Positions 9,837-18,683 of a stretch of DNA of 64,000 bases are shown one piece after another. A program made the position numbers and the translations under genes. The notes under the pieces were generated by a model. The model was not told where the DNA came from and made no database searches. It saw only the letters and a list, made by a program, of their open reading frames with translations. Source of the DNA: Janibacter cremeus (GTDB lineage Bacteria; Actinomycetota; Actinomycetes; Actinomycetales; Dermatophilaceae); assembly GCF_013409205.1 (NCBI RefSeq), contig NZ_JACCAE010000001.1, positions 2,728,001 to 2,792,000 of the forward strand, given 5' to 3'. Within the stretch, counting starts at the first letter, position 1, and each line of letters opens with the position of its first letter.

Positions 9837-10600
9837 GGCTCACCGTCGTCGGCTGTTCCGGCTCCTTCGCCGGTCCGGACTCACCGGCGTCGTGCTACCT
9901 GGTCACGGCCGTCCACGAGGGGCGTACCTGGCGGCTCGTCCTCGACCTGGGCAACGGCGCACTCGGTGCGCTGCAACGGCACACGAAGCTCGCGGATCTC
10001 GACGCGGTCGTCATCTCCCACCTGCACCCGGACCACTGCATCGACGTCACGGGGCTCTACGTCACGCGCACCTATGACCCCGACGGTCCGCTGTCACGGC
10101 GCTTGGCCGTGTACGGCCCCGGCGGGACGGCCGAGCGACTCGCCGCAGCCTACGAGGGCCTGGACGAAGGGGGGATGGCGGCGGTTCTCGACTTCCGTCG
10201 CCTCTCCACGAGCGTTCCCACGCACATCGGACCCTTCGTCGTGCGCCCTTTCCTCGTCGAGCACCCCGTCGAGGCCTACGGATTCCGGGTCGAGGCCGGT
10301 GGCCGGGTTCTCGCCTACAGCGGTGACACCGACACCTGCGACTCCCTCGTTCCCCTCTTCGCGGGTGCCGATCTGGCGCTCGTCGACTCGGCCTTCGTCG
10401 AGGGGCGTGACGAGGCACGGGGTATCCACCTGACGGGCCGCCGCGCCGCGCAGGCCGCCGTGGACGCCGGGGGAGTCGGGCGGCTGATGCTCACGCACAT
10501 CCCGGCGTGGAACGACCCGGAGGTCTGCCGGGCGCAGGCTGCCCAGGTCTGGCCCGGCGAGGTCGAGCTGGCCCGGCCGGACACCACCTACGAGATCTGA
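9833..10600 (+). CDS. MBL-fold hydrolase, Rv1339-like cyclic-nucleotide phosphodiesterase candidate
   Basis: A 255-residue metallo-beta-lactamase-fold protein with the metal motif [16 protein letters not shown], an Asp in [12 protein letters not shown] and a C-terminal [10 protein letters not shown]. The gene order clpS-DUF2017-murI-this gene matches M. tuberculosis, where Rv1339 has been reported as an atypical cAMP-degrading phosphodiesterase. That is the best guess here. An RNase Z-like or other phosphodiesterase role cannot be excluded from sequence. In mycobacteria rph follows directly; here about 6.6 kb of iron-related genes come first. Confidence 0.85.
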   Translation: MRLTVVGCSGSFAGPDSPASCYLVTAVHEGRTWRLVLDLGNGALGALQRHTKLADLDAVVISHLHPDHCIDVTGLYVTRTYDPDGPLSRRLAVYGPGGTAERLAAAYEGLDEGGMAAVLDFRRLSTSVPTHIGPFVVRPFLVEHPVEAYGFRVEAGGRVLAYSGDTDTCDSLVPLFAGADLALVDSAFVEGRDEARGIHLTGRRAAQAAVDAGGVGRLMLTHIPAWNDPEVCRAQAAQVWPGEVELARPDTTYEI

Positions 10601-10636
10601 GGGTCCCGCTCCCCTTCGAGGCTCCTGCATCGCGCC

Positions 10637-11293
10637 TCAGGACATCGCCTTCGTCCTGCCCCAGGTGGCATCCAGCAGTGGCAGGAGCGACTCCTCCAGC
10701 CGGTCGGGTGAGGACGCGGCGAGCGTCGCACGGTCGTGCGTTGCTTCCGGGCGGCAGACGGCGAAGGTGGACAGCCCGGCTGCCTGCCCCGCGTGGATGT
10801 CGTGGGTCGTGTCACCGACCATCCACGCACCTCGTGCACCCAGGGCCCGCAGAGCGTGCTCGATGACGTCCGGCTCCGGCTTGGCCGGGAAGTCGTCGGT
10901 GCCCTGGACATGGTCGAGGTGGTGTGTCAGGCCGAGTGCGGCGACGACGTCGCGCGCCATCGCGCTGCGCTTGGTCGTCGTCACGGCCAGCAGGTACCCG
11001 CGCTCGCGCAGGCCGGTGAGCACCTGCGCAACTTCGGCGAAGGGGGCGGAGTTGTCCGTGTACCGCAGCGGGTAGATCCGTCGGTAGGTGTCGCAGAGAC
11101 CCGTCACGGCGTCGGTCTCGGCGAGGTCGGCGAAGAGGTCCTCGAGGGGGAGGCCGATGAGGGGCCGGACGTCGTCGACGGCGGGCACGCGTAACCCGTG
11201 CTCGGCGAGCGAGTCGCGGATGCTGCCGATGATGTCGGGAAGGGAGTCCACGAGGGTCCCGTCGAGGTCGAAGCAGATGGCGAGTCGGGTCAT
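10637..11293 (-). CDS. HAD-superfamily phosphatase (phosphoglycolate phosphatase-like)
   Basis: A 218-residue hydrolase with all HAD motifs: motif I CFDLDGTLVDS, motif II in LLAVTTTKR, the motif III Lys in GTDDFPAKPEPDV, and motif IV in AWMVGDTTHDI. The cap domain follows motif I, as in Gph/PGMB-type enzymes. The substrate is probably a small phosphate ester, but its identity cannot be read. It is convergent with the Rv1339-like gene and lies upstream of no obvious partner. The siderophore ATPase gene is read in the same direction, 37 bases upstream. Confidence 0.87.
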   Translation of the reverse strand: MTRLAICFDLDGTLVDSLPDIIGSIRDSLAEHGLRVPAVDDVRPLIGLPLEDLFADLAETDAVTGLCDTYRRIYPLRYTDNSAPFAEVAQVLTGLRERGYLLAVTTTKRSAMARDVVAALGLTHHLDHVQGTDDFPAKPEPDVIEHALRALGARGAWMVGDTTHDIHAGQAAGLSTFAVCRPEATHDRATLAASSPDRLEESLLPLLDATWGRTKAMS

Positions 11294-11329
11294 GACGAGG
11301 AGGTTAGCCCGCTGTGCGTGCTGTGGTGA

Positions 11330-12136
11330 TCAGGTGGGGACGACCATCGGAGTCCCGGCGACCGGGTCGGGGACGGTGAGGCACTCGACCCCGAAGACCT
11401 GCCGCACGAGGTCGGGCGTGACGACGTCCACCGGCGAACCTTCTGCGACGACCCCGCCCTCGCGCATGGCGATGACGTGGTCGGCGTAGCGGCAGGCCTC
11501 GTTGAGGTCGTGCAGCACCATGACGACGGTGATCGCACGCTCGACGTTGAGCTCTCGCAGCAGGTGGAGGATCTCCAGCCGGTGAGCGAGATCGAGGTAG
11601 GTCGTGGGCTCGTCGAGCAGGAGCACGGGCGTCTGCTGCGCAAGGACGAGCGCGACCCAGACCCGCTGGCGCTGCCCGCCGGAGAGCTGGTCGACGGCCC
11701 GGTCCGCGAGCTCGGTCGTACCCGTTGCGGTCATCGCCTCGAGGACGGCCTCCTCGTCCTGCGGGGACCACCGACCGAAGGCGCCCCGGTGCGGGAAGCG
11801 GCCACGGGAGACGAGGTCGCGGACGGTCAGCTGCTCGGGCACGACGTTGGTCTGGGGGAGCAGGCCGAGACTGCGGGCGACCTCCCGGGTGGGCAGATCG
11901 TGGACGGGCCGACCATCGAGGAGTACGGCTCCGCTACTGGGCCGCAGGACCCGGCCGACGGATCGCAGAAGCGTCGACTTGCCGCAACCGTTGGGGCCGA
12001 CGATGGCGGTGATGGCGCCGTCCGGCAGGTGCAGGTCCAGACCATTCAGGACGGCACGGTCGCCGTAGCCGACGTGCAGGCCCTGCGCCTGGACGAGCGG
12101 TCGCTGGGGGAGTGCGGAGGTCATCGAGGTCGTCAT
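11330..12136 (-). CDS. Ferric-siderophore ABC transporter, ATP-binding protein
   Basis: A 268-residue FecE/FepC-type ATPase. Walker A is GPNGCGKST, the signature is LSGGQRQRVWVALVLAQQ, and Walker B is LLLDEPTTYLDLAHR, which is typical of siderophore importers. The H-loop is in VLHDLNEACRYADH. The start ATG 12136 overlaps the stop of the upstream permease gene (ATGA). It would power uptake of a ferric siderophore through the two permeases upstream. The operon is SBP, permease, permease, ATPase with 4-bp overlaps throughout. Confidence 0.94.
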   Translation of the reverse strand: MTTSMTSALPQRPLVQAQGLHVGYGDRAVLNGLDLHLPDGAITAIVGPNGCGKSTLLRSVGRVLRPSSGAVLLDGRPVHDLPTREVARSLGLLPQTNVVPEQLTVRDLVSRGRFPHRGAFGRWSPQDEEAVLEAMTATGTTELADRAVDQLSGGQRQRVWVALVLAQQTPVLLLDEPTTYLDLAHRLEILHLLRELNVERAITVVMVLHDLNEACRYADHVIAMREGGVVAEGSPVDVVTPDLVRQVFGVECLTVPDPVAGTPMVVPT

Positions 12137-13134
12137 GAGGTGCGTCCCATCCGATGGAGGAGCCAGAGGAGGTAGGGGGCCCCCAGCGCGGCGGTCACCA
12201 CGCCCGCAGCGAGCGAGGTGGGGGCGAGCAGGTTCTTGCCGATGAGGTCGGCTGCGAGCACGAGCAGCGCGCCGACGAGGACGGCGGTCGTGAGCGTGGC
12301 CGGTGAGGTCGGTCCGACCAGACGCCGCGCGATGTGCGGTGCGCCCAGGGCCACGAAGGCGATCGGTCCCGAGACGGCCACCGCCACCCCGGCGAGGAGC
12401 GCGGACGAGAGCAGGAGCAGGTGCCGGGTCCTGGTGACCCGCACGCCCGCACCCACGGCGAGCTCGTCCCCGAGCTCGAGTGTCTTCAGATGGCGCAGCA
12501 GGCCGTAGGCCAACGGCAGGGTCAGGGCGGCGCCGAGAAGGATGGTGGTGACGTGGGTCCACGTCCTGCCGTGCAGGCTGCCCGCGAGCCACACCTCGGC
12601 CGCACCGAGTCGGTCTGCGGGAATGCGGGCGATGGTCAGGGTCACCCCGGCGCTTGCGATGGCATGCAGCCCGATGCCGACGAGGACCAGCCGAGCCCCG
12701 GAGCTGTTGCTGTGCGCGAGAACCTGGAGCACGATCGTCGCGAGCAGTGCGCCGGCACCTGCGGCGAGGGGCAGCAGGGCGGGCCCGACGGCGGCGCTGA
12801 TCGCCAGCACGGTCGCCAGGCTGGCGCCACCGGTGACTCCGATGATGTCCGGGGAGGCCAGCGGGTTGCGCATGAGGCCCTGCATCAGCGTGCCGGAGGC
12901 GCCGAGGGTGGCGCCGACGCCGACTGCCACGAGGACCCGGGGGAGGCGCAGCTCGCGCACGATGAAGATCTCGCCGGGGTCGCCCAGCCCGAAGACCGCG
13001 GGCACGGCAGACCTGAGCGACAGGTCGCTGGAGCCGAGGGTGATGGCGAGGGCCATCAGACACAGCACGCCCAACGCAAGGGACGACGGGAGGACGAGTG
13101 ACCGGGGCGGGGCCCGGTGGGGCAGCGTGGTCAC
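12133..13134 (-). CDS. Ferric-siderophore ABC transporter, permease (FecCD family)
   Basis: A 333-residue permease with about nine hydrophobic helices. Family motifs are ELRLPRVLVAVGVGATLGAS, GTLMQGLMRNPLASPDIIGV and GPIAFVALGAPHIARRLVG, the coupling region that contacts the ATPase. It is one half of a heterodimeric channel with the next permease. The start overlaps the stop of the upstream permease by 4 bases. In mycobacteria and corynebacteria such sets are IdeR/DtxR-controlled, and an iron box heads this operon. Confidence 0.94.
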   Translation of the reverse strand: MTTLPHRAPPRSLVLPSSLALGVLCLMALAITLGSSDLSLRSAVPAVFGLGDPGEIFIVRELRLPRVLVAVGVGATLGASGTLMQGLMRNPLASPDIIGVTGGASLATVLAISAAVGPALLPLAAGAGALLATIVLQVLAHSNSSGARLVLVGIGLHAIASAGVTLTIARIPADRLGAAEVWLAGSLHGRTWTHVTTILLGAALTLPLAYGLLRHLKTLELGDELAVGAGVRVTRTRHLLLLSSALLAGVAVAVSGPIAFVALGAPHIARRLVGPTSPATLTTAVLVGALLVLAADLIGKNLLAPTSLAAGVVTAALGAPYLLWLLHRMGRTS

Positions 13135-14177
13135 AGGGATCCCTTCACCCGGCTGGCGACCCGGATGAGCACGGGTGCACCGATGATGGCGGTGAGCACG
13201 CCCGCTTGGACCTCGGTCGGTCGGGCGATGACCCGGCCGATGATGTCAGCCATCAGGAGCACGATCGGACCGAGCAGGGCCGAGGTGATGAGTACGTCGC
13301 GGTGTGCGGACCCGACGAGGGCACGGGCCACGTGGGGGACGATCAGGCCGAGGAAGGCGATCGGGCCGGCCAGAGCAACGGCAACGGCCGAGAGGCCGAC
13401 GGCCGCGGCACCGGCGAGGAGGCGCACGCGTCCGGGATGTTGCCCCAGGCCGACGGCGGTCTCGTCGCCGAGGGACAGCGCGTCCAGCGGCCGCGCGAGG
13501 AGGGCGCAGGCGAGCAGGCCGATCCCGACGACGGGCAGCAGGGGTGGGACTGATGCGGCGTCGCGTCCGGCGAGGGACCCCGCCAGCCAGTGGCGCACCT
13601 CATCGGCGTTCGCCTGGTTGAGGGCGAGCAGCGCCTGGGTCCACGCCGACAGCAGCAGCGAGATGATGGCGCCCGACAGGGCCAGCCGGACCGGGGACAT
13701 GGCGTCCCGACCGGTGCCGGCCAGTGCCAGTGCCAGGCTCGCGGCAGCGGCACCACCGACGAAGGCCGCCCAGACGGCAAACCGGGACGGGACGTCGAGC
13801 AGTGCGACGGTCACCACCACGGCGAAGCCGGCGCCGGCGGTGATCCCGAGCAGGGTCGGGGAGGCGAGCGGGTTACGCGTCGCACCCTGCAGGAGCACGC
13901 CGGCGAGGGCCAGGCACAGCCCGGCGATGACGCCGGCAATGGTCCGGGGCAGTCGCAGGTCCAGCACGATCAGGTGTGCCTCGCTGGTCCTCACTCCACG
14001 GAGGGCCTCCACGACCTCGCTCGTCGGGAGGCGGGCCGATCCGATGGCAAAGCTGCCCAGCACCATGACCACGAGAACGATCAGCAGTGCCACCGGGACG
14101 AGGAGGACCCGGGTGGCACCCGGCCGGGGCACGCGTGTGGCCCCACGTGCCCCGGCCGGACGCACGGTCAGGCTCAC
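13131..14177 (-). CDS. Ferric-siderophore ABC transporter, permease (FecCD family)
   Basis: A 348-residue permease, partner of the preceding entry. It shows LDLRLPRTIAGVIAGLCLAL, GVLLQGATRNPLASPTLLG and GPIAFLGLIVPHVARALVG. I placed the start at GTG 14177, which overlaps the stop of the binding-protein gene (GTGA). The frame is open further upstream, but that stretch reads the binding-protein gene in another frame. About nine to ten membrane segments are visible after a short basic N-terminus. Confidence 0.93.
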   Translation of the reverse strand: MSLTVRPAGARGATRVPRPGATRVLLVPVALLIVLVVMVLGSFAIGSARLPTSEVVEALRGVRTSEAHLIVLDLRLPRTIAGVIAGLCLALAGVLLQGATRNPLASPTLLGITAGAGFAVVVTVALLDVPSRFAVWAAFVGGAAAASLALALAGTGRDAMSPVRLALSGAIISLLLSAWTQALLALNQANADEVRHWLAGSLAGRDAASVPPLLPVVGIGLLACALLARPLDALSLGDETAVGLGQHPGRVRLLAGAAAVGLSAVAVALAGPIAFLGLIVPHVARALVGSAHRDVLITSALLGPIVLLMADIIGRVIARPTEVQAGVLTAIIGAPVLIRVASRVKGSL

Positions 14178-15157
14178 TTGTCGGTGAGCAGGTTGCCCTC
14201 GAGGTCGTCGAGCATCGCGTTGGCGGCTCCGATGCCCCCACCGAGGTTCCAGTGGCTCTCGTCGACGATGACGACATCGTCCTGCGTGACGGCGGAGAGG
14301 CCCTTCCACAGGTCCGTGGAGGTCCACCGCTCGATCTGCTCGTCCACGGTGGAGGTGCCCTGCTGGGCGTAGTGCTCCGAGGAGACCATCTGGAAGATGA
14401 CGTCGCCGTCCATGTCGGGGATGCGCTCCTCGGAGATCTCGACCAGCTGCTCGGACTTCTCCCAGTCATCGACGCGCTGCGACTCGGGGCGCTCCAAGCC
14501 GGCGTCACGGATGATCGACCCCGGGAAGCCGGTGAGGTAGATGCGCACCTGGTCGGGCATGAAGCGGATGATCGAGACCTCGAGGTCCTGCTTGCCGGCC
14601 TCCTCGAGGTCCTTGCCGAGCTGGTCGGCCCGCTCCTGGTAGTCGGTGACGATCTCCTCGCCCTTCTCGGGCATGCAGAGGGCCTGCGCCCACAGGGAGA
14701 TGTTCTCCTTCCACGTCACACCGATCGTCTCGGAGAAGACCGTCGGCGCGATCTTGGAGAGCTTGTCGTAGACGGCCTCGTGGCGAAGCTTGGAGCCGAC
14801 GATGAGGTCCGGCTGGAGGGAGGCGACCTTCTCCAGGTCCGGCTCGATCTCCGTACCGACGACCTCGGCCTCCTCGACCTCGTCGGGAAGGTACTCGTAC
14901 CAGTCATCGGTCCAGGGGTCGACGACGCCGACGGGCGTGACACCCAGGGCGAGGACGGAGTCGGTCTGTCCCTGGCCGAGCGTGACGACCTTCTTGGGTG
15001 TGCAGGGCACCTCGGTGCTTCCCATGGCGTGCTCGACCGACACGCTCGCCTGCGAGTCCCCTTGGCCCGGGTCCGCCGGGCCATCGGACGTGCCGCAGGC
15101 GGCCAGGGGAAGGGTGAGCGCGGCGGTGATCGCCAGCGCACGACGTCGTGTGGTCAT
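14174..15157 (-). CDS. Ferric-siderophore ABC transporter, substrate-binding lipoprotein
   Basis: A 327-residue lipoprotein. The signal peptide has a basic start (MTTRRRALAI), a hydrophobic core and the lipobox LAAC, with the acylated Cys near residue 21. The mature part is a class III (BtuF/FhuD-type) binding protein: PKKVVTLGQGQTDSVLALG, then LEKVASLQPDLIVGSKL. This type binds ferric siderophores outside the membrane and passes them to the two permeases. Several paralogues of this family have a C-terminal KLLTDK-like end as here. The ligand cannot be named; ferrioxamine-type or enterobactin-type siderophores are possible. An iron box stands 45 bases upstream. Confidence 0.92.
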   Translation of the reverse strand: MTTRRRALAITAALTLPLAACGTSDGPADPGQGDSQASVSVEHAMGSTEVPCTPKKVVTLGQGQTDSVLALGVTPVGVVDPWTDDWYEYLPDEVEEAEVVGTEIEPDLEKVASLQPDLIVGSKLRHEAVYDKLSKIAPTVFSETIGVTWKENISLWAQALCMPEKGEEIVTDYQERADQLGKDLEEAGKQDLEVSIIRFMPDQVRIYLTGFPGSIIRDAGLERPESQRVDDWEKSEQLVEISEERIPDMDGDVIFQMVSSEHYAQQGTSTVDEQIERWTSTDLWKGLSAVTQDDVVIVDESHWNLGGGIGAANAMLDDLEGNLLTDK

Positions 15158-15201
15158 CGATGGGCTCCGGGGCAGGGTTGGTCGAGGGCAGGAGGCAGAC
15201 T

Positions 15202-15220
15202 AGTGGTTAGGTGAACCTAA
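15202..15220 (-). promoter_or_regulatory. IdeR/DtxR-type iron box before the siderophore importer operon
   Basis: The plus-strand core GGTTAGGTGAACCTAA (15205-15220) matches the palindromic IdeR consensus except at the two central bases. It lies upstream of the binding-protein ATG at 15157. It also lies 60-80 bases upstream of the divergent S66 peptidase gene, so it may control both. This is the better of the two iron boxes in the window. Confidence 0.82.
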
Positions 15221-15280
15221 GCAAATTCCCGTCTCACGATGTCATTCGCCGCCGTCAGGTCCATCTGATGGACTTGCACC

Positions 15281-16309
15281 ATGTCCACGCGACTGCCCGC
15301 CCCCCTTCGTCCCGGTGACACGATCGCGGTGACCGCTCCCAGCTCGGGGGTGACGCCCGAGCTGTGGCCGCGTCTCGACGCCGGGATCGCCTACCTGCGG
15401 CGCGCGGGCTTCGAGGTGATCGAAGGCGTCTGCCTGCGCGATCGCGACGACCACCACGTGAGCGCGTCGAGGGAGGCTCGTGCCGACGAACTGATGGCGC
15501 TGCTCGTCGACCCGGATGTTGCCGCCGTGGTGCCGCCCTGGGGTGGCGAGACAGGGATCGACCTGTTGCCGTTCCTGGACTTCGAGCTGCTCGCCGAGTG
15601 CGAACCGGGTTGGTACGTGGGCTTCTCCGACACCACGACGACCATGCTGGCGCTCACCCTGCGCTCGGGCTGGGCGACCCTGCACGGCATGAATCTCATG
15701 GACACGCCCTACGCTCCCGCGCCCGGCCTGGTCCATTGGCTGGACGTCGCCATGGCCGAAGGGGGCGAGCTCACCCAGCGCGCCGCCACGCACCGTCGGG
15801 CAGACGGGTGGGACGACTACGTCGCCGACCCCGAGGTCGACGAGCTGACCCTGACCGTACCCACGCAGTGGTCGCTCCTCGACGGCTCGTCCGTCGACGT
15901 CGTCGGACCACTCGTCGGTGGGTGCATCGAGGTGCTCTCACCCCTGGTGGGGACTCCCTTCGCCGATGTGCCGACCTGGGCGCAGCAGCAGTCGAGACCG
16001 CCGATCGTGCTGCTCGAGGCCGGCGGGGACGATGCCTTCACAATCGCCCGGGCGCTCCACGGGTTCCGGCTCGCCGGATGGTTCGAGAGATGCGCCGGCG
16101 TGCTCATCGGCCGCACACCGGCACCGGACGGCGCCACCCTGACCCAGCACGAGGCCGTGCGAGAGGCCCTCGGTGACCTCGACGTCCCCGTGGTGCTGGA
16201 CGTGGACTTCGGTCACCAGCAGCCGATGATGCCACTCGTCCTCGGTGCGCCCACCCGGGTGGAGGTCGGTGCCGAGCAACGGATCACGCAGGACCTGACC
16301 CGTCACTGA
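15281..16309 (+). CDS. S66-family LD-carboxypeptidase / MccF-like protein
   Basis: A 342-residue serine peptidase-like protein. The nucleophile elbow is GWYVGFSDTTTTML, and the C-terminal acid/His pair is in VVLDVDFGHQQPMMPLVLG. The N-terminal LRPGDTIAVTAPSSG is typical of peptidase S66. Known S66 enzymes cut L,D-peptide bonds in murein peptides (LdcA) or inactivate microcin C-like peptide-nucleotides (MccF). No signal peptide is seen, so it is cytoplasmic. The gene is divergent from the siderophore importer and shares its iron-box intergenic region. Iron-linked expression is therefore possible, and cleavage of an imported peptide-like siderophore is a speculative role. Confidence 0.85.
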   Translation: MSTRLPAPLRPGDTIAVTAPSSGVTPELWPRLDAGIAYLRRAGFEVIEGVCLRDRDDHHVSASREARADELMALLVDPDVAAVVPPWGGETGIDLLPFLDFELLAECEPGWYVGFSDTTTTMLALTLRSGWATLHGMNLMDTPYAPAPGLVHWLDVAMAEGGELTQRAATHRRADGWDDYVADPEVDELTLTVPTQWSLLDGSSVDVVGPLVGGCIEVLSPLVGTPFADVPTWAQQQSRPPIVLLEAGGDDAFTIARALHGFRLAGWFERCAGVLIGRTPAPDGATLTQHEAVREALGDLDVPVVLDVDFGHQQPMMPLVLGAPTRVEVGAEQRITQDLTRH

Positions 16310-16321
16310 CGACTGCGCCGG

Positions 16322-17155
16322 TCACCCAACTCGCGATGCGCTCGCCGATGATCTCGGGGGAGCGGGGAAGGAGTAGTGGTTGACCGGCTTGCCGGGGTCA
16401 TCGGGCCCCTTGGTGAAGGTCCACCGCTGCGGGTCCGCGCCACTGAGCATTCCGACGAGAGCGTCGATCGCCCTCGGCGGAGCGAGCGTGTCGTTGTCGA
16501 GGTCGACGACGAGGACCGGCAGGACGCGGTCGCGCAGACCCTCCCGGATGCCTTTGCCCCCGGGGCGTAGATGTCCCGTGCGGGAGAAGGCCGCCCACTC
16601 GCGCATCAGGGTGCGGGGCTGGACCCCGCCGAAGCCGAGCCGATCACCCGGCCAGTACCCCAGGACCTGGGAGAGCACGCCGACGAGTTGGGTCTGGCCG
16701 AGTGTCTTCAGGCCATCGATGGCGCGCCAGTGCGGTGTACCCGACCCGACGAGGACCAGCCCGTCCAGAACTGAGTCGGCGCGGGCCAGGTGGGCGAGGA
16801 GGATGTGTCCGCCCAGGGAGTGGCCCAGGCCGATGACCGGGCCGTCATGGCCCGTGCGCAGCTCGTCGAGGACACGGGGAAGCCACTCGTGGGCGAGGTG
16901 CGCGTAGCCGTGGTCGCGACCACGACCGGTCGCGGGGACGGACTCTCCCTGCCCGGTGTAGTCGGCCACCGCGGCGTGCACCCCGTGGCTGGCCAACTCG
17001 TCGACGAAGGGGCCGTAGTAGCCGGCGGGCACGCCCATGGCCGGGAGCACGATGACCAGGGGTGCGCCCGGATCCGCTGCCTCGGAGACCTGCAGGACGG
17101 TTGTGCCCCCATCGGGCAGAGGGATCTCACTCAGCTTCTCCACGGCAGTGAGCAT
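16322..17155 (-). CDS. Alpha/beta hydrolase with an apparent 3' frameshift
   Basis: A 277-residue alpha/beta-hydrolase with the nucleophile elbow GLGHSLGGHILLAH, an Asp loop near VVDLDNDTLAPP and a catalytic His in PVNHYSF. I chose ATG 17155, which follows the intergenic region with rph. The last 12 or so residues (APPRSSASASRVG) look wrong for the family. Adding one base to the GGGG run at 16364-16367 would give SPEIIGERIASWVTG, a normal ending, with the stop moved to 16284. So the gene has either a true terminal frameshift or a sequence error. The core enzyme is intact. Substrate unknown. Confidence 0.8.
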   Translation of the reverse strand: MLTAVEKLSEIPLPDGGTTVLQVSEAADPGAPLVIVLPAMGVPAGYYGPFVDELASHGVHAAVADYTGQGESVPATGRGRDHGYAHLAHEWLPRVLDELRTGHDGPVIGLGHSLGGHILLAHLARADSVLDGLVLVGSGTPHWRAIDGLKTLGQTQLVGVLSQVLGYWPGDRLGFGGVQPRTLMREWAAFSRTGHLRPGGKGIREGLRDRVLPVLVVDLDNDTLAPPRAIDALVGMLSGADPQRWTFTKGPDDPGKPVNHYSFPAPPRSSASASRVG

Positions 17156-17185
17156 ATGTCGCCATGGGCTCGTTAGCCTGAGCCC

Positions 17186-17944
17186 ATGACTGACACCACC
17201 CCCCGCCATGACGGACGCACCCCCGGGCAGCTGCGCGAGGTGCGCATCACCCGCAACTGGCTCGACCACGCGGAGGGGTCCGTCCTCGTCGAGTTCGGCA
17301 AGACCCGCGTCCTGGTCGCCGCGTCATTCGAAGCCGGCGTGCCACGCTGGCTGAAGGGCCAGGGCACCGGATGGGTCACCGCCGAGTACGAGATGCTGCC
17401 GCGCAGCACCAACACCCGCAGCGGTCGCGAGTCGCGCAAGGGCAAGGTCGGCGGTCGCACGCACGAGATCTCCCGCCTGATCGGTCGCAGCCTGCGTGCG
17501 GTCATCGACACGAAGGCGTTGGGGGAGAACACGATCGTCCTCGACTGTGACGTGCTCCAGGCCGACGGTGGTACCCGAACCGCGGCCATCACAGGTGCCT
17601 ACGTCGCCCTGGCCGACGCGATCGAGGACGCCCGCGCCCGTGGCCTCGTCGCCGCCTCGGCGAAGCCGCTCACCGGCTCCCTCGCCGCGGTCTCCGTCGG
17701 CGTCGTCGGCGGGCGCGCCGTGTGCGACCTGGACTACCCGGAGGACTCGACCGCCGAGACCGACATGAACGTCGTCATGACCGGCACCGGCGAATTCGTG
17801 GAGGTGCAGGGGACGGCCGAGGGCGCCCCCTTCGACCGGGCGCTCCTGGGTGAGCTGCTCGATCTGGCGACCACGGGGTGCGCGGACCTGACCGAGAAGC
17901 AGCAGGCCGCGCTCGCCGGGACCCCGCGGGAGCGCCAACGGTGA
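17186..17944 (+). CDS. rph: Ribonuclease PH
   Basis: A 252-residue phosphorolytic 3'-5' exoribonuclease that trims tRNA 3' ends. Diagnostic stretches are [19 protein letters not shown], the [20 protein letters not shown] basic motif and [20 protein letters not shown]. The stop overlaps the GTG of rdgB by 4 bases. The rph-rdgB pair is conserved, and in mycobacteria it follows the Rv1339 gene directly. Confidence 0.96.
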   Translation: MTDTTPRHDGRTPGQLREVRITRNWLDHAEGSVLVEFGKTRVLVAASFEAGVPRWLKGQGTGWVTAEYEMLPRSTNTRSGRESRKGKVGGRTHEISRLIGRSLRAVIDTKALGENTIVLDCDVLQADGGTRTAAITGAYVALADAIEDARARGLVAASAKPLTGSLAAVSVGVVGGRAVCDLDYPEDSTAETDMNVVMTGTGEFVEVQGTAEGAPFDRALLGELLDLATTGCADLTEKQQAALAGTPRERQR

Positions 17945-18576
17945 CTCGTCGGGTCGTCCTCGCGACGCACAACGAGCACAAGGTGCACGAGCTCCGGCAG
18001 ATCCTCGCTGAGGCAGCGACCGACCTGGATCTCGAGGTGGTCTCGATGGCCGCCTTCCCGCAGGTCGGCGAGATCCCCGAGACCGAGGTGACCTTCGCCG
18101 GAAACGCACGGCTGAAGGCCGAGCACGTCGCCCGGGCGACCTCGTTGCCGGCGCTCGCGGACGACTCGGGCTTGGCCGTGGACGTCCTCGGAGGTGCGCC
18201 GGGCATCTTCTCCGCTCGGTGGTCCGGGCTGCACGGGGGCGAGGACCTGCCCCGTGCCGAGAAGGACCGTCGCAACCTGCAGCTGCTCCTCGACCAGCTC
18301 GCGGACGTCCCCGACGAGCACCGCCGGGCGGCCTTCCGGTGTGCGGCCGTGCTCGCTGTCCCCGGTGGGGCGACGGTCGTGAGCGAAGGGATGGCCCCGG
18401 GTGTCATTGCACGGGCGCCGGTGGGGGATAACGGCTTTGGTTACGATCCGATCTTCGTGCCGGACGGTGGCGCGCGGTCCTTGGCCGAGTACACCGACGA
18501 GGAGAAGAACGCGATCAGCCACCGGGGCAATGCCTTCCGGGGGATGGTCCCGTTGCTGAGGGAGCATCTGGGCTGA
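17941..18576 (+). CDS. rdgB: Non-canonical purine NTP pyrophosphatase (RdgB/HAM1)
   Basis: A 211-residue house-cleaning enzyme hydrolysing ITP, dITP and XTP to monophosphates. It opens with [17 protein letters not shown] (the T/SxNxxK motif) and carries [20 protein letters not shown] and the C-terminal [12 protein letters not shown]. The start GTG 17941 overlaps the rph stop; the longer in-frame version reads rph in another frame. It ends 1 base before the convergent tRNA-Leu gene. Confidence 0.96.
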   Translation: MTRRVVLATHNEHKVHELRQILAEAATDLDLEVVSMAAFPQVGEIPETEVTFAGNARLKAEHVARATSLPALADDSGLAVDVLGGAPGIFSARWSGLHGGEDLPRAEKDRRNLQLLLDQLADVPDEHRRAAFRCAAVLAVPGGATVVSEGMAPGVIARAPVGDNGFGYDPIFVPDGGARSLAEYTDEEKNAISHRGNAFRGMVPLLREHLG

Positions 18577-18577
18577 G

Positions 18578-18661
18578 TGCCGAAGGCGGGACTTGAACCC
18601 GCACACCCTTTCGGGCACCAGGACCTAAACCTGGCGCGTCTGCCTGTTCCGCCACTTCGGC
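18578..18661 (-). tRNA. tRNA-Leu (anticodon TAG)
   Basis: Read on the minus strand from 18661, the 7-bp acceptor stem GCCGAAG pairs with CTTCGGC and the discriminator is A. The anticodon loop TTTAGGT gives anticodon TAG. A long variable arm (CGAAAGG region) marks a class II tRNA, and GGTTCAAGTCC is the T arm. The CCA end is not encoded. It converges with rdgB. Confidence 0.93.
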
Positions 18662-18683
18662 TCGATCAGGCAGTCTAGGCGGA

